Below, in pieces: positions 13,301 through 25,000 of a stretch of 64,000 nt of DNA. The position numbers were made by a program, and so were the translations under genes. The stretch comes from Amoebophrya sp. A120. Taxonomy: Eukaryota > Sar > Dinophyceae > Syndiniales > Amoebophryaceae. The stretch spans positions 527,040-591,039 of the forward strand of contig CAJINV010000014.1 of assembly GCA_905178155.1 (NCBI GenBank), given 5' to 3'. The notes under the pieces are model-generated. The model was not told the origin of the DNA, did not search any database, and saw only the letters and a program-made list of their open reading frames with translations. Numbering within the stretch: the first letter of the stretch is position 1; each line of letters begins with the position of its first letter.

Positions 13301-16126
13301 TTCGCCGCCGGCCGGGACTTGTCCGTGGACTGAGCTACCACGACCTGTGGGCCTTGTTTGTCTGCGCTCATTGCCGCGTAAAGGGATTCAAATGTTTGCG
13401 TGAATTCGAATTCGTAGCCCGCGTTGGGAGTGCTCATCACTTTATTTCCTACTCCCGGGTTTTCGCCCAGTTGTTGCTGTTGCTGTGCATTATTTCCATT
13501 GTTCGTTGCGGCGAACAAATATGACAGCAAGTCGTTCATTTTCAAGTGGAAATTGAAGTCCGGCGAAACGCTGGACAACATGCTCGTCCCCCGAAAAAAA
13601 TCTGCGGACACGGGTATGGCGCTCTCAAGTTTTACATTCTCAACTGTTACATGAATTTGTAATGCAAGACTGGCAAAAGTGAAAGGAGGAAGATTGCGCC
13701 TTTTGCATTACAAGTTTGGCGCAGATTTCGATGCTGTCTAGCCCTTCCGAAATTTGTCATGCGAAGCAGCTCGATCATCTGCCGGCTCAAGGTACTTTTG
13801 CATGACAAATTCATGTAACAGTTGAGAATGTAACGTTTGAGACCGACATAACGGGCGTCAAAAAAGTGGGGACTGCGGTCTTGTTCGCGAACAGTTCGCG
13901 GAGCTGCTGCTCTCTTTCCCTGTCGAAGATACTATTCACCGCAGTTTGTGCTTGTTGATGTTGGGCTTGTTGGGTCGTGGGAACTACAAGTTGTTGCTGC
14001 GGCTGTTGATTTGGTTGTGCGGTTGTATTCATTTGTTGATGAACAACTCCACCTGCGTGTTGTGGATGTTGGTGTAGTTGATGTGTCGTCGTAGTTGTAC
14101 TACCACCAGAAGATCCACTCGTCCCGCCAAACATCTCCAGACTCAAATCGGCTCTCAGCCTCATGATTTCAGCAAGAGCCTCCTCCTGCGTCTTCCGTAG
14201 CTCCACTGCAGGAAGGTGCGGCTTCTGCAGCACCGCCTGCTGGCCGCCACTCTGCTGCAGGAGCCCCGAACCTGAAGAACCTAGTGCAGGAGTCAATTGC
14301 TTTTTCATTCCGTAAAGGTTCAGACTCTGTAGCGGGTTCTGGTGCGCGTGGTCTTTTGCGTGGTATTTGATATTTACCATGTCTCTCGCGCCAGACTTCG
14401 AGTAGCTGTTGTGCTGCTTTGCTGCACCAGCAGCACCGGTCGCGCTGATTCGTCCTGATGGATCAGTCGCGTCGATAAAACCACCGCTAGTTGAATCATT
14501 GTTCTCTGGTGCGGCGACGATGAATCCCTGTAGTCTCCTCGTTTCTCGTGCGGCGAAAAACCTCCGTGCGTGTCTTGTCGCGTAAATGGAGAGCATGTCG
14601 TCCTCCGTGTGGCTGTTGAACGAACTGCGCCCGGAAACGTCAATTCTCCCCCGCTGCGGCCCTTGCTGCGAAGACTGCAGAAACGACTGCACTTGCCCCC
14701 CGGGAAGGGTCCCCGAGTACAGATTTTCGTCGCCGATATTAGAAGTGGCGGACCCAGCCTGGTCGTTCGAAAATTGGGCATTCGCCGAGCTTAAAGTTTT
14801 CTGCTTGTACAACATGAGTGCCTTCATCGCCTTGTCGTATTGGCATGGAGTCGGGCCATAAGGATCGTTGCAGAGATATTCCGCCAGGTCATTTTTGTGC
14901 AGAAAAGCGAGGCGGGAAGAGGCCAGGAAGAGCTTCTTGTAGTTATTCTGGGATGATGAAGGTGAGTTATTGTCATTCAGGAGCTGTTCCAGCTGTTGAC
15001 TCGTCCCGCTGGAATTGCTATTGGATGTGTTTGATGTCGTGCTGTTGGTCGCCACACTCAGCTTCGACGCGGATTGAGTAACCCGGTTGGGAGCTGCAAT
15101 TCCACTATCATCTGTCTTGAGAACTCCGCCCGTACTAGTTCTACCATTATTCATCCCGCCCCCGACAGTTGTGTTTCTTGTTGAAGAGAGCCTGAGTTGT
15201 CCTCTATTCTTATCACCTACAACGTGTCTTCCGTAAAACGGGTCGTACTTGCTGAGGAACTTGTCCGCCAGAAAAAATCTCGCTTGCTCCGCTAATAATT
15301 CCAAAAGCTGTTGGTGGTCCTGGGGGTTGACGCTGACGTTGGTCGTGGTATCCCCACTGTCCGACAGGGCGAGGGCGGCTACGGCAGAAGCGGTAATAGA
15401 ACTACCTCCTCCTGACATGCCTCCTACTCCACCAGCTGTTGAACTACCACCGCCCGCCCGGTTTCGTGCCAACAGCGACGTCGTCATCGTGCTCTTGTTC
15501 ATCAGATTCATCAGCCCCGCTGGGAGAAGATCTTTCTCCGGTAATAATTGCAACAAATTGGTCGCACTCTGCAGCTTCTCCCTCGCACCGGCAGCCAGCC
15601 CCGGATTGTTCAACAGATTCCGGCTGTTCCAGGGAAGAGCGAGGAGTAACTGCTGTTGGGTGGACGAGAATTTCAGCTGGTTCAGCAGGGAAACGCCGAC
15701 GATCGCATCGCCCGAAACGATCGCGGTGTTGGTGCCCAGTTGCGGGACAGAGTTACTTGTCATGCTGGTGCCTGGTGTTGTACTAGAAGTTGTACTAGCT
15801 GACGGTAAATTTGTTCCGGCTCCTGTTGCTGCAGCCGAAGACGGGAGGACATTGGGGGCGTTGGCAGCGGCGGAGTAGCCGGCTAGTCTCGAGGTTGTAT
15901 TGGCGGCACTCGTGGTCGACAAATTTTCTGTCGCGCGGTTCCCCGTCGTTCCTGTCGCTTCCCCCGGCGATGCACTCTGCGCGGCTTCGTTTTCATTACT
16001 CCCTGCGTTGCTGCTGGTTCCACCTCGCACACTAGCGGAAGTACTGCTTGGGTCGGCTTGGCTTCGCGCGCGGCCGCTGGCCGCGGCTTTAGTTCCGCCG
16101 GAAGTGCTTCTTGGGTTGTCCGACAT
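1393..16126 (-). CDS. Giant low-complexity protein, 8 exons, unknown function
   Basis: Exons run 16126-13851, 13614-13193, 12867-11469, 11222-11065, 10904-10820, 10560-10353, 10020-8344 and 8064-1393. Losing six introners with one flank copy each and one GT-AG intron gives one frame of 4,288 residues from ATG (MSDNPRSTSGG) to stop. The sequence is mostly Ser/Thr/Ala/Gly/Gln-rich, with more ordered islands: the region around exons 2-3, a segment near plus-strand 4400-4650 (RRCVLGLRFCLLRDLLEVHENQERLLFLQEELLHW), and a charged coiled coil at 2250-2700 followed by EFCTFKPQINKR. FKPxIN-type motifs occur in several flagellar and centrosomal proteins, but that is too weak to name a function. Four Lys-run blocks lie at about 5140-5510. 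The last exon is 6.7 kb with no intron. Not recognised; no homologue can be named from sequence alone. Confidence 0.75.
8065..8343. mobile_element. Introner, family E (giant gene)
   Basis: 279 bp. Terminal inverted repeats carry GAGTAAAAACGTACCCAC. Flanks are TCTTC and TCCTC (one mismatch). Excision joins DGDFE to DEERTLT in frame. Same orientation and same length as the copy at 23348. Confidence 0.85.
10021..10352. mobile_element. Introner, family A (giant gene)
   Basis: 332 bp with the C-rich inverted repeat AAAAATCCCCCCTCCCC at both ends. Flank repeat TCCGG on both sides; the left terminal TAT has mutated to CAT. Excision gives MVSRNLLARQR in frame. Opposite in orientation to the family A copy at 12868. 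Confidence 0.88.
10561..10819. mobile_element. Introner, family D (giant gene)
   Basis: 259 bp. Inverted repeats contain TGTCTGGGTCTGGAA. Exact flank repeat GTCGT. Excision joins SVAAAT to TLAAQL in frame. Confidence 0.88.
10905..11064. mobile_element. Introner, family H (giant gene)
   Basis: 160 bp. Left end TATGCAATACAAATTTCC, right end AAATTTACTGTGGATA. Exact flank repeat CATGT. Excision joins VKQANM to LQINAQ in frame. Confidence 0.88.
11223..11468 (-). other. GT-AG spliceosomal intron (giant gene)
   Basis: 246 bp. Donor is AAAG followed by GTATTAAT, acceptor is a pyrimidine-containing stretch ending TTTCAG before GGTCTCC. Both junctions are phase 1 and join GALK to GSPASRAAG. It has no inverted repeats or direct flanks, unlike the introners on either side. 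Confidence 0.75.
12868..13192. mobile_element. Introner, family A (giant gene)
   Basis: 325 bp, C-rich family A ends. Exact flank repeat TTGTT. Excision joins KEFVNN to LNNFYFAVRYC in frame. Its interior runs opposite to that of the copy at 10021 in the same gene. Confidence 0.88.
13615..13850. mobile_element. Introner, family B (giant gene)
   Basis: 236 bp. Inverted repeats share ACATTCTCAACTGTTACAT. Exact flank repeat ACGGG. Excision joins FLTPV to SADFFRG in frame. Confidence 0.88.
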
Positions 16127-17257
16127 CTTTGGAAGTGGTTCTGCTTATGCGCTAGCAAGGACTTCAGCGGGCGAGGCCTTTCGCTTCTCCACCGGATTAA
16201 TTTGGAAATCGAAATAGTTCGTGGTCGCGCTATCGTTTTTCCTGAAGGTCATCTCGTAGTCCTTGGCTGGAAATCGCATCGAGATCGCCCCGTCGCCGGA
16301 TCATGCACAGTCCTCCCGGTCGTGGCGCTGGTATTTGCTTTCTGACAATTATACTGCTTCTACTGACAGACAGCCGGGCAGTTCTACGCGATACACAGTC
16401 GCAAGTGAGAATTTGTTGGCGTTGCAATTTCACATGATAGACGAATGCATGAGATTTATTTGTTTTTCTTGCGGGGCATACAATGTAAAAGAGCAATACG
16501 TGGTATACAAGAGGGGTATCAGCATAGTGTAACTGTAAACGTGTGTCAAATCAAAACTTAGCAAATATTGTCCGAGGAAAAGAATAAGAAACTCGGCTAG
16601 CACAGGCATACCGACAAATAAATGGACGATGCTCGCACGAAGGACAAGTAAAATCACAGTGGACGTTTATTTTTATTTCGTTCTGGAAATGCAGTTGTAC
16701 GATGAAGATCATGCTATCGAAAGGGACGACAAAAAGAAAAACGAGAATCAGGCCACGGAAAATAGAACGACCGACGAACGTAGTTTGCGCTTCTCGGAAG
16801 TAGATGGCGAAGGGACAATACCGATGCTTTCATGTTGGTTCCCGAGAAAACCGAAGTAGATGAGCTGCTGTTTATGAGCGACGCACATACGATGAAATAC
16901 CAATACCAATACGGTGCGATGAACGGATGCACTTTCACAAGCGAAAAATGAGGAAGTTTACGGCAACGAGATTTGACCGAATTTTTTCGAGGAATTCTTG
17001 CGTAGTGTGATTCAGAAGTTGTAGATACAGGCATTGAAACATTTACCGACCTTTCAAGCTCAAGCATAAGCAGTCTGTCACCTGCTGCAACTAAACACTT
17101 TATCACTGAAGAACAAAAAAACTGATCTGCTTGCACGAAGACAACTAACGGTCTATGTGTTCGTGCTGCGTCAGGATATTGGGTTCTTCTTTTTTCTCTA
17201 TACAGCAACCAGCTAGTACGACTGGTTCTTTCAAATGTTGAACCATTTCTACTACTA
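16127..17257. other. Intergenic, no gene seen
   Basis: 1.1 kb between the start of the giant gene and the stop of the LMBR1-type gene. Small frames exist on both strands (for example 16629-16859 plus, 16714-17304 minus) but none has a domain or a credible start. No introner is present. Confidence 0.5.
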
Positions 17258-20189
17258 CTACACAGAATTTTTACTTCCCGTTCTACTGTTATTTTTACTC
17301 CCATTTATATTGTCCTTTTCCTCTTGTCCTTTCCCAACAATTTGCAAGAATTGGCTCGTGCTTTTCTCATCGCCTAATTTTAAAGCGGGTTTGTCCCGCG
17401 GGTACATTAACAAATATGCAAAGCTTAGTAGGCACCAGCATAGCAACATAATCACAAACACGTCGTTTTCGAAAAACGCGCGGTAGAACTTCAAGTACCG
17501 AATCTGTGCATTGAAAACCACGTCTGCCGTTGTCGCGCGCGCGTAGTCCCGGAACGCCAGCTGCGCAAACTGGACGATGGCGCAAGACGTGAAATTCACC
17601 AGAATCGCGTTGAACAGCAGGCTGTTGAGTGGCGTGTGGCCCTTCTTCATGGGGTGGATGGAAAACAGACAGAACGCTCGCATCCCCACCTTCAGACAGC
17701 CGGTGACGGTCGCGAACACCAGGTGCATGTTGAGAATGGCGAAAAACACCGCGGCTAGCACGAAGAGTCCGCTGGACTCGAAGGCCTGCAAGAACTCGTT
17801 CAGCATGAGGGAGACCGGCTCCTCGTTCTCCTCGCCCGGCTGGTCGATGAGGAGGTAGAAGAAGATGTGCAGCACCCAGAAAAAGGAGATGATCGCGAAA
17901 ATGACCCCGAAAAAGACCTTGAGCCCGCTGGTGACCGGGTTTTCGCCCCGCTGCTTCATGCAGATCTCCATGTGGTCGTACTCCTTTTCGAGCAAAAAGC
18001 ACGATATGGGACTCTTAAACGTTACATTCTCAACTGTTCCATTAATTTGTCACGCAAAAGCACCTTAAGCCGGCAGATGATCAAGCTGCTTCGCACGACA
18101 AATTTCGGAAGGGCTAAACCTGCGGCAAACTTGTAATGCAAAGGGCGCAATCTTCCGCCTTTCACTTTTGCCAGTCTTTGTCTTGCATTACAAATTCATG
18201 TAACAGTTGAGAATGTAACATTTGAGAACTCCATACACGACTGCTTGAACTTGTTGAACTCGGTTTTCAGCTCCCGTTTTCGCTTGTTCACGTTGGAAAA
18301 GTACCCCCCGGTGGCGTCCTTCAGTTCCGTTTCCCGGTCCTGCAGTTCCTGTGCCTTCGCGAGAAGCGACTCCGCGGTTTGCGCGTACAAGATCTTCCGG
18401 CTCGCGTACTGACTCGCGGTGATGGGTTTCGGCCGGTCTTGGTATTCGATCAGCAGGTCCATGGGCAGCGCCGTCAAGCCCACGCCGCCAAATACGACGA
18501 ACAACCACCAGCCGAGGAAGCAGAAGACCGCCATCAGGTAGATGTCGAATCTGACATTGATCTCCAAGAATTTCTCCGCGGAGATTGCGCACACGTGGCC
18601 CGACCGAATTTGCTCGCTCGCACTGATCCAGTTGCCGCACGGGTAGTCCTGCACGGGGAGCTTGGCGACGGCCAGGAAGGCGAAGCTAATCAAGAGAAAC
18701 ATGAAGACGATGAAGAAAAAGAACGGCTTATCCTGTGAAAAAGTTCAAACGATATCGCACTCGTAGTTGTGATTTGTTTCAATGCATAATTATTTCCCAG
18801 GTAACTCAGCATTGCATTACCTTCGTTCTCCTTTGGAAAAAAAAATTCTTTCAATGCAAATCCACTTTCTGTTTCTACTACGTAGGGCGACATTGCTTTA
18901 TTTGCGGTGCATACAGCATGTTCACGAGCAATTTCCTTCCCGGGCTGGAGTTGCGAAATTGGGCGAGTCGGCTGGTCGTGTTCGCATTGCTGGTCGCCGC
19001 AGCTCCTCCTCCTGCGCTACTGCTACTGCTGTTGCCGAAAACGATCTTCCAGTCGCCGTTGATCTCGAGCTATCAAAAAGAAAAATCCCCCCTCCCCATA
19101 TCGAAAACGAAATTTGTGATGCAGTATTTGAGTACACAAATCGCATTTGTCTTGCTGGAGAGGACTGCAGACCCATACCAAGCCTGAATGGAGAGGCTTT
19201 GACTTAGGCGCTTAGCATGAAAAGCGTCCGCGATGTTGGCTCAACAGCATGACAAACCGGCTCCATAATGGGACGGAAGCTGTTGCCCTTGTCTTCTTGC
19301 AACACGCACGTGATTTGTGACCTCAAATCAGCAACACAAATTTTCGAAAGCCTACCTCTTCAATATGGGGAGGGGGGATTTTTCCTTGCGATACGAGCCA
19401 GAAGATGCCCATGGGAAGCACGAGCAGGATTTATTACAGTGAAAAGTGCCCCCCACCCCCAAAGTTGCAAAAATTTGTGATGCGAAGTTTCCAAATGAAA
19501 CCTTTTTGTCATGCATGAAAGGAATAGGAATCTTTCTGATGCAGATTCTAGTGTTGTTTCGCATCGCTTGCATGACAAGCACCGCTCTTGCTGGGATCTT
19601 TTGCAATACAAATTTTTGCTCTTCACGATCGGAAATCTGTGATGCTGATACATGCAAGACGGCGATTGTTTCATTTTGAAAGGTTTGCAATACAAATGCT
19701 CCCAAATTCGGGGGTGGGGGCATTTTTCATTGTAATAGGATTAGTAGGATCACAGAAATGAACGCGATCAGCCAAAACGCCTCCATGTTCAAGCCGCCAT
19801 TATTCCGCGCGTTCCGCACGTCAATGGGCAGGAGAAAAATCACGATATACGCAATGGTGAAGCTGGCGATGACCACGAAGCGCAGCCCAATGTGGTCCTT
19901 GGAAGCTTCGTCCGAGTCTCTGTATTCCGTGCAAAAGTATCTCGCTTCATCTAGTATAACGGAGTGCTTTTATGCATGACATTGACATCAAATCAGTTTA
20001 CGTCTAGTAAGTTTGCAAGGCTGAATTTTCATGACCAGTTCCATTTGTTTCCTTTTGAAAAGAGTACTGTACGAAATAGTACGATACTTTTGCAATGCAT
20101 ACTTCGTAGTAGAAGACCATTTTCGCGTTGATCACGAAAAAGGAGAAAATCCCCGCGATCGCGAAAAAAAGAAGGAAAAGGTCGATCAT
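17258..20189 (-). CDS. LMBR1/LIMR-type multi-pass membrane protein
   Basis: Exons 20189-20102, 19922-19738, 19431-19394, 19070-18914, 18728-18236 and 18004-17258 join in frame after loss of five introners, giving 560 residues, close to the usual size of LMBR1-domain proteins such as LMBD1. It starts MIDLFLLFF with an N-terminal membrane helix, then several more (FVVIASFTIAYIVIFLLP, LIAFISVILLILLVLPMGIFW, FFFIVFMFLLISFAFLAVA, LMAVFCFLGWWLFVVFGGVGLTALPMDLL). A charged loop with coiled-coil character follows (about 200-290), then five more hydrophobic segments. The GLTALPMDLL motif right after a helix matches the LMBR1 family signature. Family members work in lysosomal cobalamin export or as lipocalin receptors; substrate here is unknown. 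Confidence 0.78.
18005..18235. mobile_element. Introner, family B (LMBR1-type gene)
   Basis: 231 bp, family B ends. Exact flank repeat CACGA. Excision joins FKQSCM to the charged loop ahead of LEKEYDHMEICMKQRG. Confidence 0.85.
18729..18913. mobile_element. Introner, decayed family C (LMBR1-type gene)
   Basis: 185 bp. The left end TATCCTGTG and right end GGTGCATA match family C, but the interior repeat GCAAAAGTATCG has decayed and the flanks (CGGCT, CAGCA) no longer match. Excision still joins LLVNML to FFFFIVFMF in frame. Confidence 0.65.
19071..19393. mobile_element. Introner, family A (LMBR1-type gene)
   Basis: 323 bp, C-rich family A ends. Exact flank repeat CGAGC. Excision joins GIFWL to EINGDW in frame. 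Same orientation as 12868. Confidence 0.88.
19432..19737. mobile_element. Introner, family J (LMBR1-type gene)
   Basis: 306 bp, the only J copy in the window. Inverted repeats contain TGAAAAGTGCCCCC. Exact flank repeat GGATT. Excision joins ISVILLI to LLVLPMG in frame. Confidence 0.85.
19923..20101. mobile_element. Introner, family C (LMBR1-type gene)
   Basis: 179 bp, GCAAAAGTAT at the left and its complement at the right. Flanks CTCTG and CTTCG have diverged. Excision joins KMVFYYE to DSDEASKDH in frame. Confidence 0.78.
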
Positions 20190-22068
20190 GGTTTCGTCTC
20201 TGCACGTTAGATTTTCAGCAGAAATGCATTGTCAGCAGGTGTTCTACTGAGGAGCTCCTGATGATCCTCAAAGTGGTCATTTTTCACTACTTACATTTTG
20301 TAGCGACCGCTCCGAACAAGAAGTAGCACTACGAATATTTTCACCAGAAACACTATATTAAAGGAGAGATTGCCTCACTGTTGTGAGTTGTTGTTTTGTT
20401 CGTCCTCATGATTCATCGATCCCAACCCGAAGTCACGCTGGGTGTTTTTTTTCTTTTTTGCAACAGATATCGAACTCAAAACAAGAACGGATGGAAATGC
20501 ATCTTCCGACAACATTAAAGAAAGATCTGAACCACCAAAAAGACCAAACAACAAAAAGAAAATTTCAACACAGAAGTCTATCACAAATTAGCGCCTTTTT
20601 CTTTTTTGCAGAGCATTTCAAAGTCGGGATCAGCAAGGTTCGATGAACACGCGGGGAGCTGCACGACAGGTTGCCTCTAGTACACACGAGCAGAAATTTA
20701 AAACACTGAAAAACTGCGACTGCCGTCCCCATGGTCGCGCGGACATTGGCATTGCGTGGACAACACCTAGAGACACGGCGGGCGCCACGTCGCTAGCATT
20801 CTTTTTTGTGATGTACAGGGACGATTGGGAAGATGTTGTTCGGCAGAGTCAGATTTTGACGAAAACTCGTCATTTGGCAAGTCAGCTGAATACAAACAAA
20901 CTATCCATTTGATGCTCTACTTGTCCATCTATCATAAGTAACGCTGCGCGATGGTAATATTGCGTATCAAATATGATCCCCGGGGTCGCTAAAAGTTCGC
21001 TTATTATAATCGTGTGATACACAATTCAATATTTGGGTAGGTAGTGTATCACACTGGCCACCTCGAGCTAGAGTTATAGCGGGAAAAGACAAATCTTCCT
21101 TTTTTTGTGTTTTTTCAGTTTCCAAAATAATTCAAATTTGTACAAAACAAATATGTACAGGATTAGAAATCAAGAATCCGCTTGAACCAATACTGGAAGC
21201 GAAGTTGTTCCAGATAGCTGCAGCCGGTCACGTGAGTCATCTTCTAGAACAAGCACCGCTGTCGTGCTCGTGGTCGTGCCTCACCCTTTACGAAAATAAA
21301 GGTACAATTATCAGAGCTGCATTTTTTACATTTTCATTTTGTTCATGATCGCAAAAAATCTTCTTTCAAAAAATATGGTAGTAAGTTTTGATGTCCATTG
21401 TCGTAAAAAACCTCGCTATTAAATATCATTTTTCGCGGCTGCTGCTCGACGCGGCCTAAATGTCAGCAGCTGCAAAATCGTAATCAAGTATATCAGTTCA
21501 TATAAATTCATCTGTTGTACTAGTAGAAGTCGTGAGTCGACGATGCAACCAAATAGTTTACTTCCCACTTCTAGAAGAACGTAGTCGTTCAAATCTACAA
21601 AGATCATTTCGATCTGCAGCATCCCCTGCGGCTCCCGCGTCGACAACGGGGCCACAGAGACTGCTGCGGTACGTCTTGTTGATGCAACAAACATACAATT
21701 TTTGCAAGATGAATCAAAATCAATACATTGAAGGCGACTACTTCTGCTGCACTCCCGACCACGACCAGCAGTCGGAGCGGTCGTCATACATAAGGCGCTC
21801 GCACTACTAAGAAAAGCTGAAAAAACTCTACAGGTTTTTTTTCTGATGTGTACATAAAAAATCTCCACAGCGCGTGATTATTTTCTTTTGCACCGACCTC
21901 CTTGTCGGTCGTGCAGCATCAACCAACTGCCGGCAGGCTCTGAAAGCAGAACATTGCTCCATAAAGCGTTGACCCGCCTGTCTCGTGTTGTATGGACGAC
22001 AAGTAGAAACAAGTAGAAGACTACTTTACGTATCAGAAAGAAACTAGGTGTAGGTGAGTTGTATCCAA
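20190..22068. other. Intergenic, no gene seen
   Basis: 1.9 kb, AT-rich, between the LMBR1-type start and the PP4R3 stop. The longest frames (21419-21868 minus, 20643-20912 plus) have no recognisable domain. No introner lies here. Confidence 0.5.
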
Positions 22069-25000
22069 TCACTCCGTCCTTAGCCTCTTCGCGACCTGCT
22101 GGTCGGGTTCTACTGCATTGCGGTCAAGCATCAGATCCTCGTCCTCATCAGGGATAGGAATGTCGTTCGGATCCTTCTTGTCGTCATTTTTGTCCACAGC
22201 AGCTGCACCAGCAGGTGCGAGAGGAGACCGCTCATCAACCTTCATATTCTTGCCACTTGTTTCATTCGCATTCCTTCCAGGTGAAGCAACAGCAGTTGCA
22301 CTGCTACCACTTCCGAGGGCCGTCGCGGGGGCGGCACCGACAGCAGCTGCACTGCCAGAAGCGGTACCAGGCCCGGAAGTTGATGTAGTACCTCCACCGT
22401 TTGGTGAGGAAAGTAGAAGAGAGCCTTTTTTAGGCGCGTTGTCCTTGTCCCCCGTCGCGGTTGGTCCTGTCGGCGGTGAAGGGAAGCTTGGCTTTTTTTC
22501 AACAACAACAGCATCGTCTTCCTTATCCGAGTCGAGGTCGCTGTCGTACTCGTCAAAAATGTTCTTCTCCGGTTTTTTTGTCGCGGTGTCAATCTCTTGA
22601 TAGTCTTTCAACACCGGACTACTCGAAGACGATTTACTTCCTCGCGAAGTCGTGCTAGTCGCGCCACCCGCTCCAGTGGAGGTTTTCACGACCGTAATGC
22701 TGATACCATTGTCGACGAAAGTAGGAGAGCCTGTCTTATTTGTGCCTTGTACCTGGCCACCAGCAGCACCTGTGTTACCACCCACAAATTCACCTCGCGG
22801 GATCAAAGAAGACAGTGCCGGGCTAGCAGTGGTCGCAGCATTGCTGGAAGAATGTTTCTGCAGTGCAACTACCGGTGGTCCGGTGGGGCCGATGTTGACA
22901 TAATTACTAGCAGTTGCTGTAGTCGTCGTTCTACTTCGTGGGGAAGCCAGAGCTGTGGATATCAAAGACGATGGCGCGGGGGCCCCCGCGACCAGTGGTC
23001 CGCCACCTCCCATAGCACTGCTCTTCAGCACGTTGGCACCGGCGATATTTGCGACCATAGCCGCAATTGAGGAAGCGCCGGCGGAAGGAGAAGACACTGA
23101 GCTTGGTCCTCCAGCACCTGGAGCAAGCGAAGGGCCAACAATCGGGTCGTTGCCCGCAGTATTTGCTGATCCGTTATTTTCGAGGAGTGCGGCAGCAACA
23201 CGACCTCCTGCAGCCCCAGCACCGGTTGTTGGCGCAGCACCACCCGCCCCGAAGAGAGCAGTAGAACTGGAGTTAGTCGACGGAGAGAAAAAACTGCCGC
23301 TTTGTTGACTCTGTTCTTTCTGAGCCAATTCTTGCTTGCGCTTTTCCTATCCTGAGTAAAAACGTACCCACACCAGAGTCAGCATGGGGATTTTGCAACA
23401 CAAACCTAGCCGTTTTGTGAGTCACGGATGACAAGTTGCACTCTGTAGTGTAGTGCAGGTTACCAAGTGCAGCGGCGTCACAAATCCAGCTGCTCATCCT
23501 GTTCACAGCATCACAAATTCCAAAACACGACTGGAAATGGCTCTCATGGGGATGCGCATTACAAGTCTTCCTGTCTTTGCAAATCTGCATTACAACTCTG
23601 GTGTGGGTACGTTTTTACTCAGGATATTTCCACCGAGTGCTTCATTTCCTCCAACCACCGCGGACTTGTAGATATCGTAGAGAAAAATCCCCCCTCCCCA
23701 TATTGAAAGCGTATCCGTCTGAAAATTTGTGATGCGCATTTGTGACCTCAAATCCTGTCTGTCTTGCAAGAAGGCAAGTTCAGAGAGCGCCCTGCATTTT
23801 GCAGGCGGTTTGTGATGCTGTTGGGCTTAGAGCATTCACGTTTGTCATGCTAGGCGCCTATGTCAAAACCTCTCGCCTGAGGCTTGACATATGCCTGCAG
23901 TCCTCTACTGCAAGACAAATCTGATCTGTGTGCGGAAATCCAGCATCAGAGACTTCGGCCCGATATGGGGAGGGGGGATTTTTCCTTTCAATAGTAGAGC
24001 TCGAGCTGCCAGAGGAAGAACTTGCTCCTGCTCCACTACTTGGAACAAGTAGGTTCAAGTTCGAAACAGCCGGCACCGTTATCACCGGTGGTGCCGCTCC
24101 GCCCACATCGGCTGCGTTCGCGTCAGAAGATTGTTTCTGTAGCTGATGCTGTTCCCTTTCCCCGGCCTCTATGGCTGCGTCAACCTTCTGCAGCAAAAGG
24201 GACTTGTGGTCCCGCCCACTAGAAGAGGTGGATGCAGAGCTATTGACAACTGTCGGAGCAGCAATGGTCACGCCCGGCTGCTGCAGCGAAGCGCTGGTGC
24301 TGGAGGAAGGAAAAACTCCTCCGCTGCTACTCGATGAGGTGGATGATGTGTACCCAAACTTAGCTTTGAGGAAATCCACAGGCTGATTCAGATTCTCGCT
24401 CGCTGAAGACGAGCTGCCCGTTGTCCCGGCCGAATTGGTTCTGTGGTGCGACAGCTCCCGCTTTTTCGCACTCTGGTCCTCTATGGCGTCCTCAAATGTT
24501 ACATTCTCAACTGTTACATGATTTGCCATGCAAAATCAGCATCAACGTCCACACGGTGAAGCTACTTCGCATGACAAATTTTGGAAAGGCTAAACAGCAT
24601 CGGAATCTGTGCCGATTTTGTAATGCAAGAGTTGCAAGATTCGGTCTTTCCCTATTGCCATTCTTGCATCACAAATTCATGTAACAGTTGAGAATGTAAC
24701 GATTGAGAATCCCATATCCTCCTCTTCAGCATTGTAGTAGCCTTGCTCGGACAAATATCCAGGAAAAAACATCCATCCCCATCCAATTTGTCATGCATAC
24801 ATGCATAAAATCTACTATTTGTCATGCAAAAAATGGATGGGGATGGGTGTTTTTTCCTGGATAACAAAACGTGCGCAGTGCGCTTTCGGCTCTGCAGGTT
24901 GGAGGGAGCAGTGTCGGGCTGTTTTGTGTATAATGTTTTTTTTTTCACCGTTCAAATCTAGCATTGGTCGTAGAACTTCCACTTCGTGAACAGTAACTAG

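Noticed and set aside
23453-23706. Plus-strand open frames over the element at 23348 and a matching one at 8170
   Set aside because: Similar peptides (for example ITSLPVFANLH) recur only because family E introners repeat; they are not genes.
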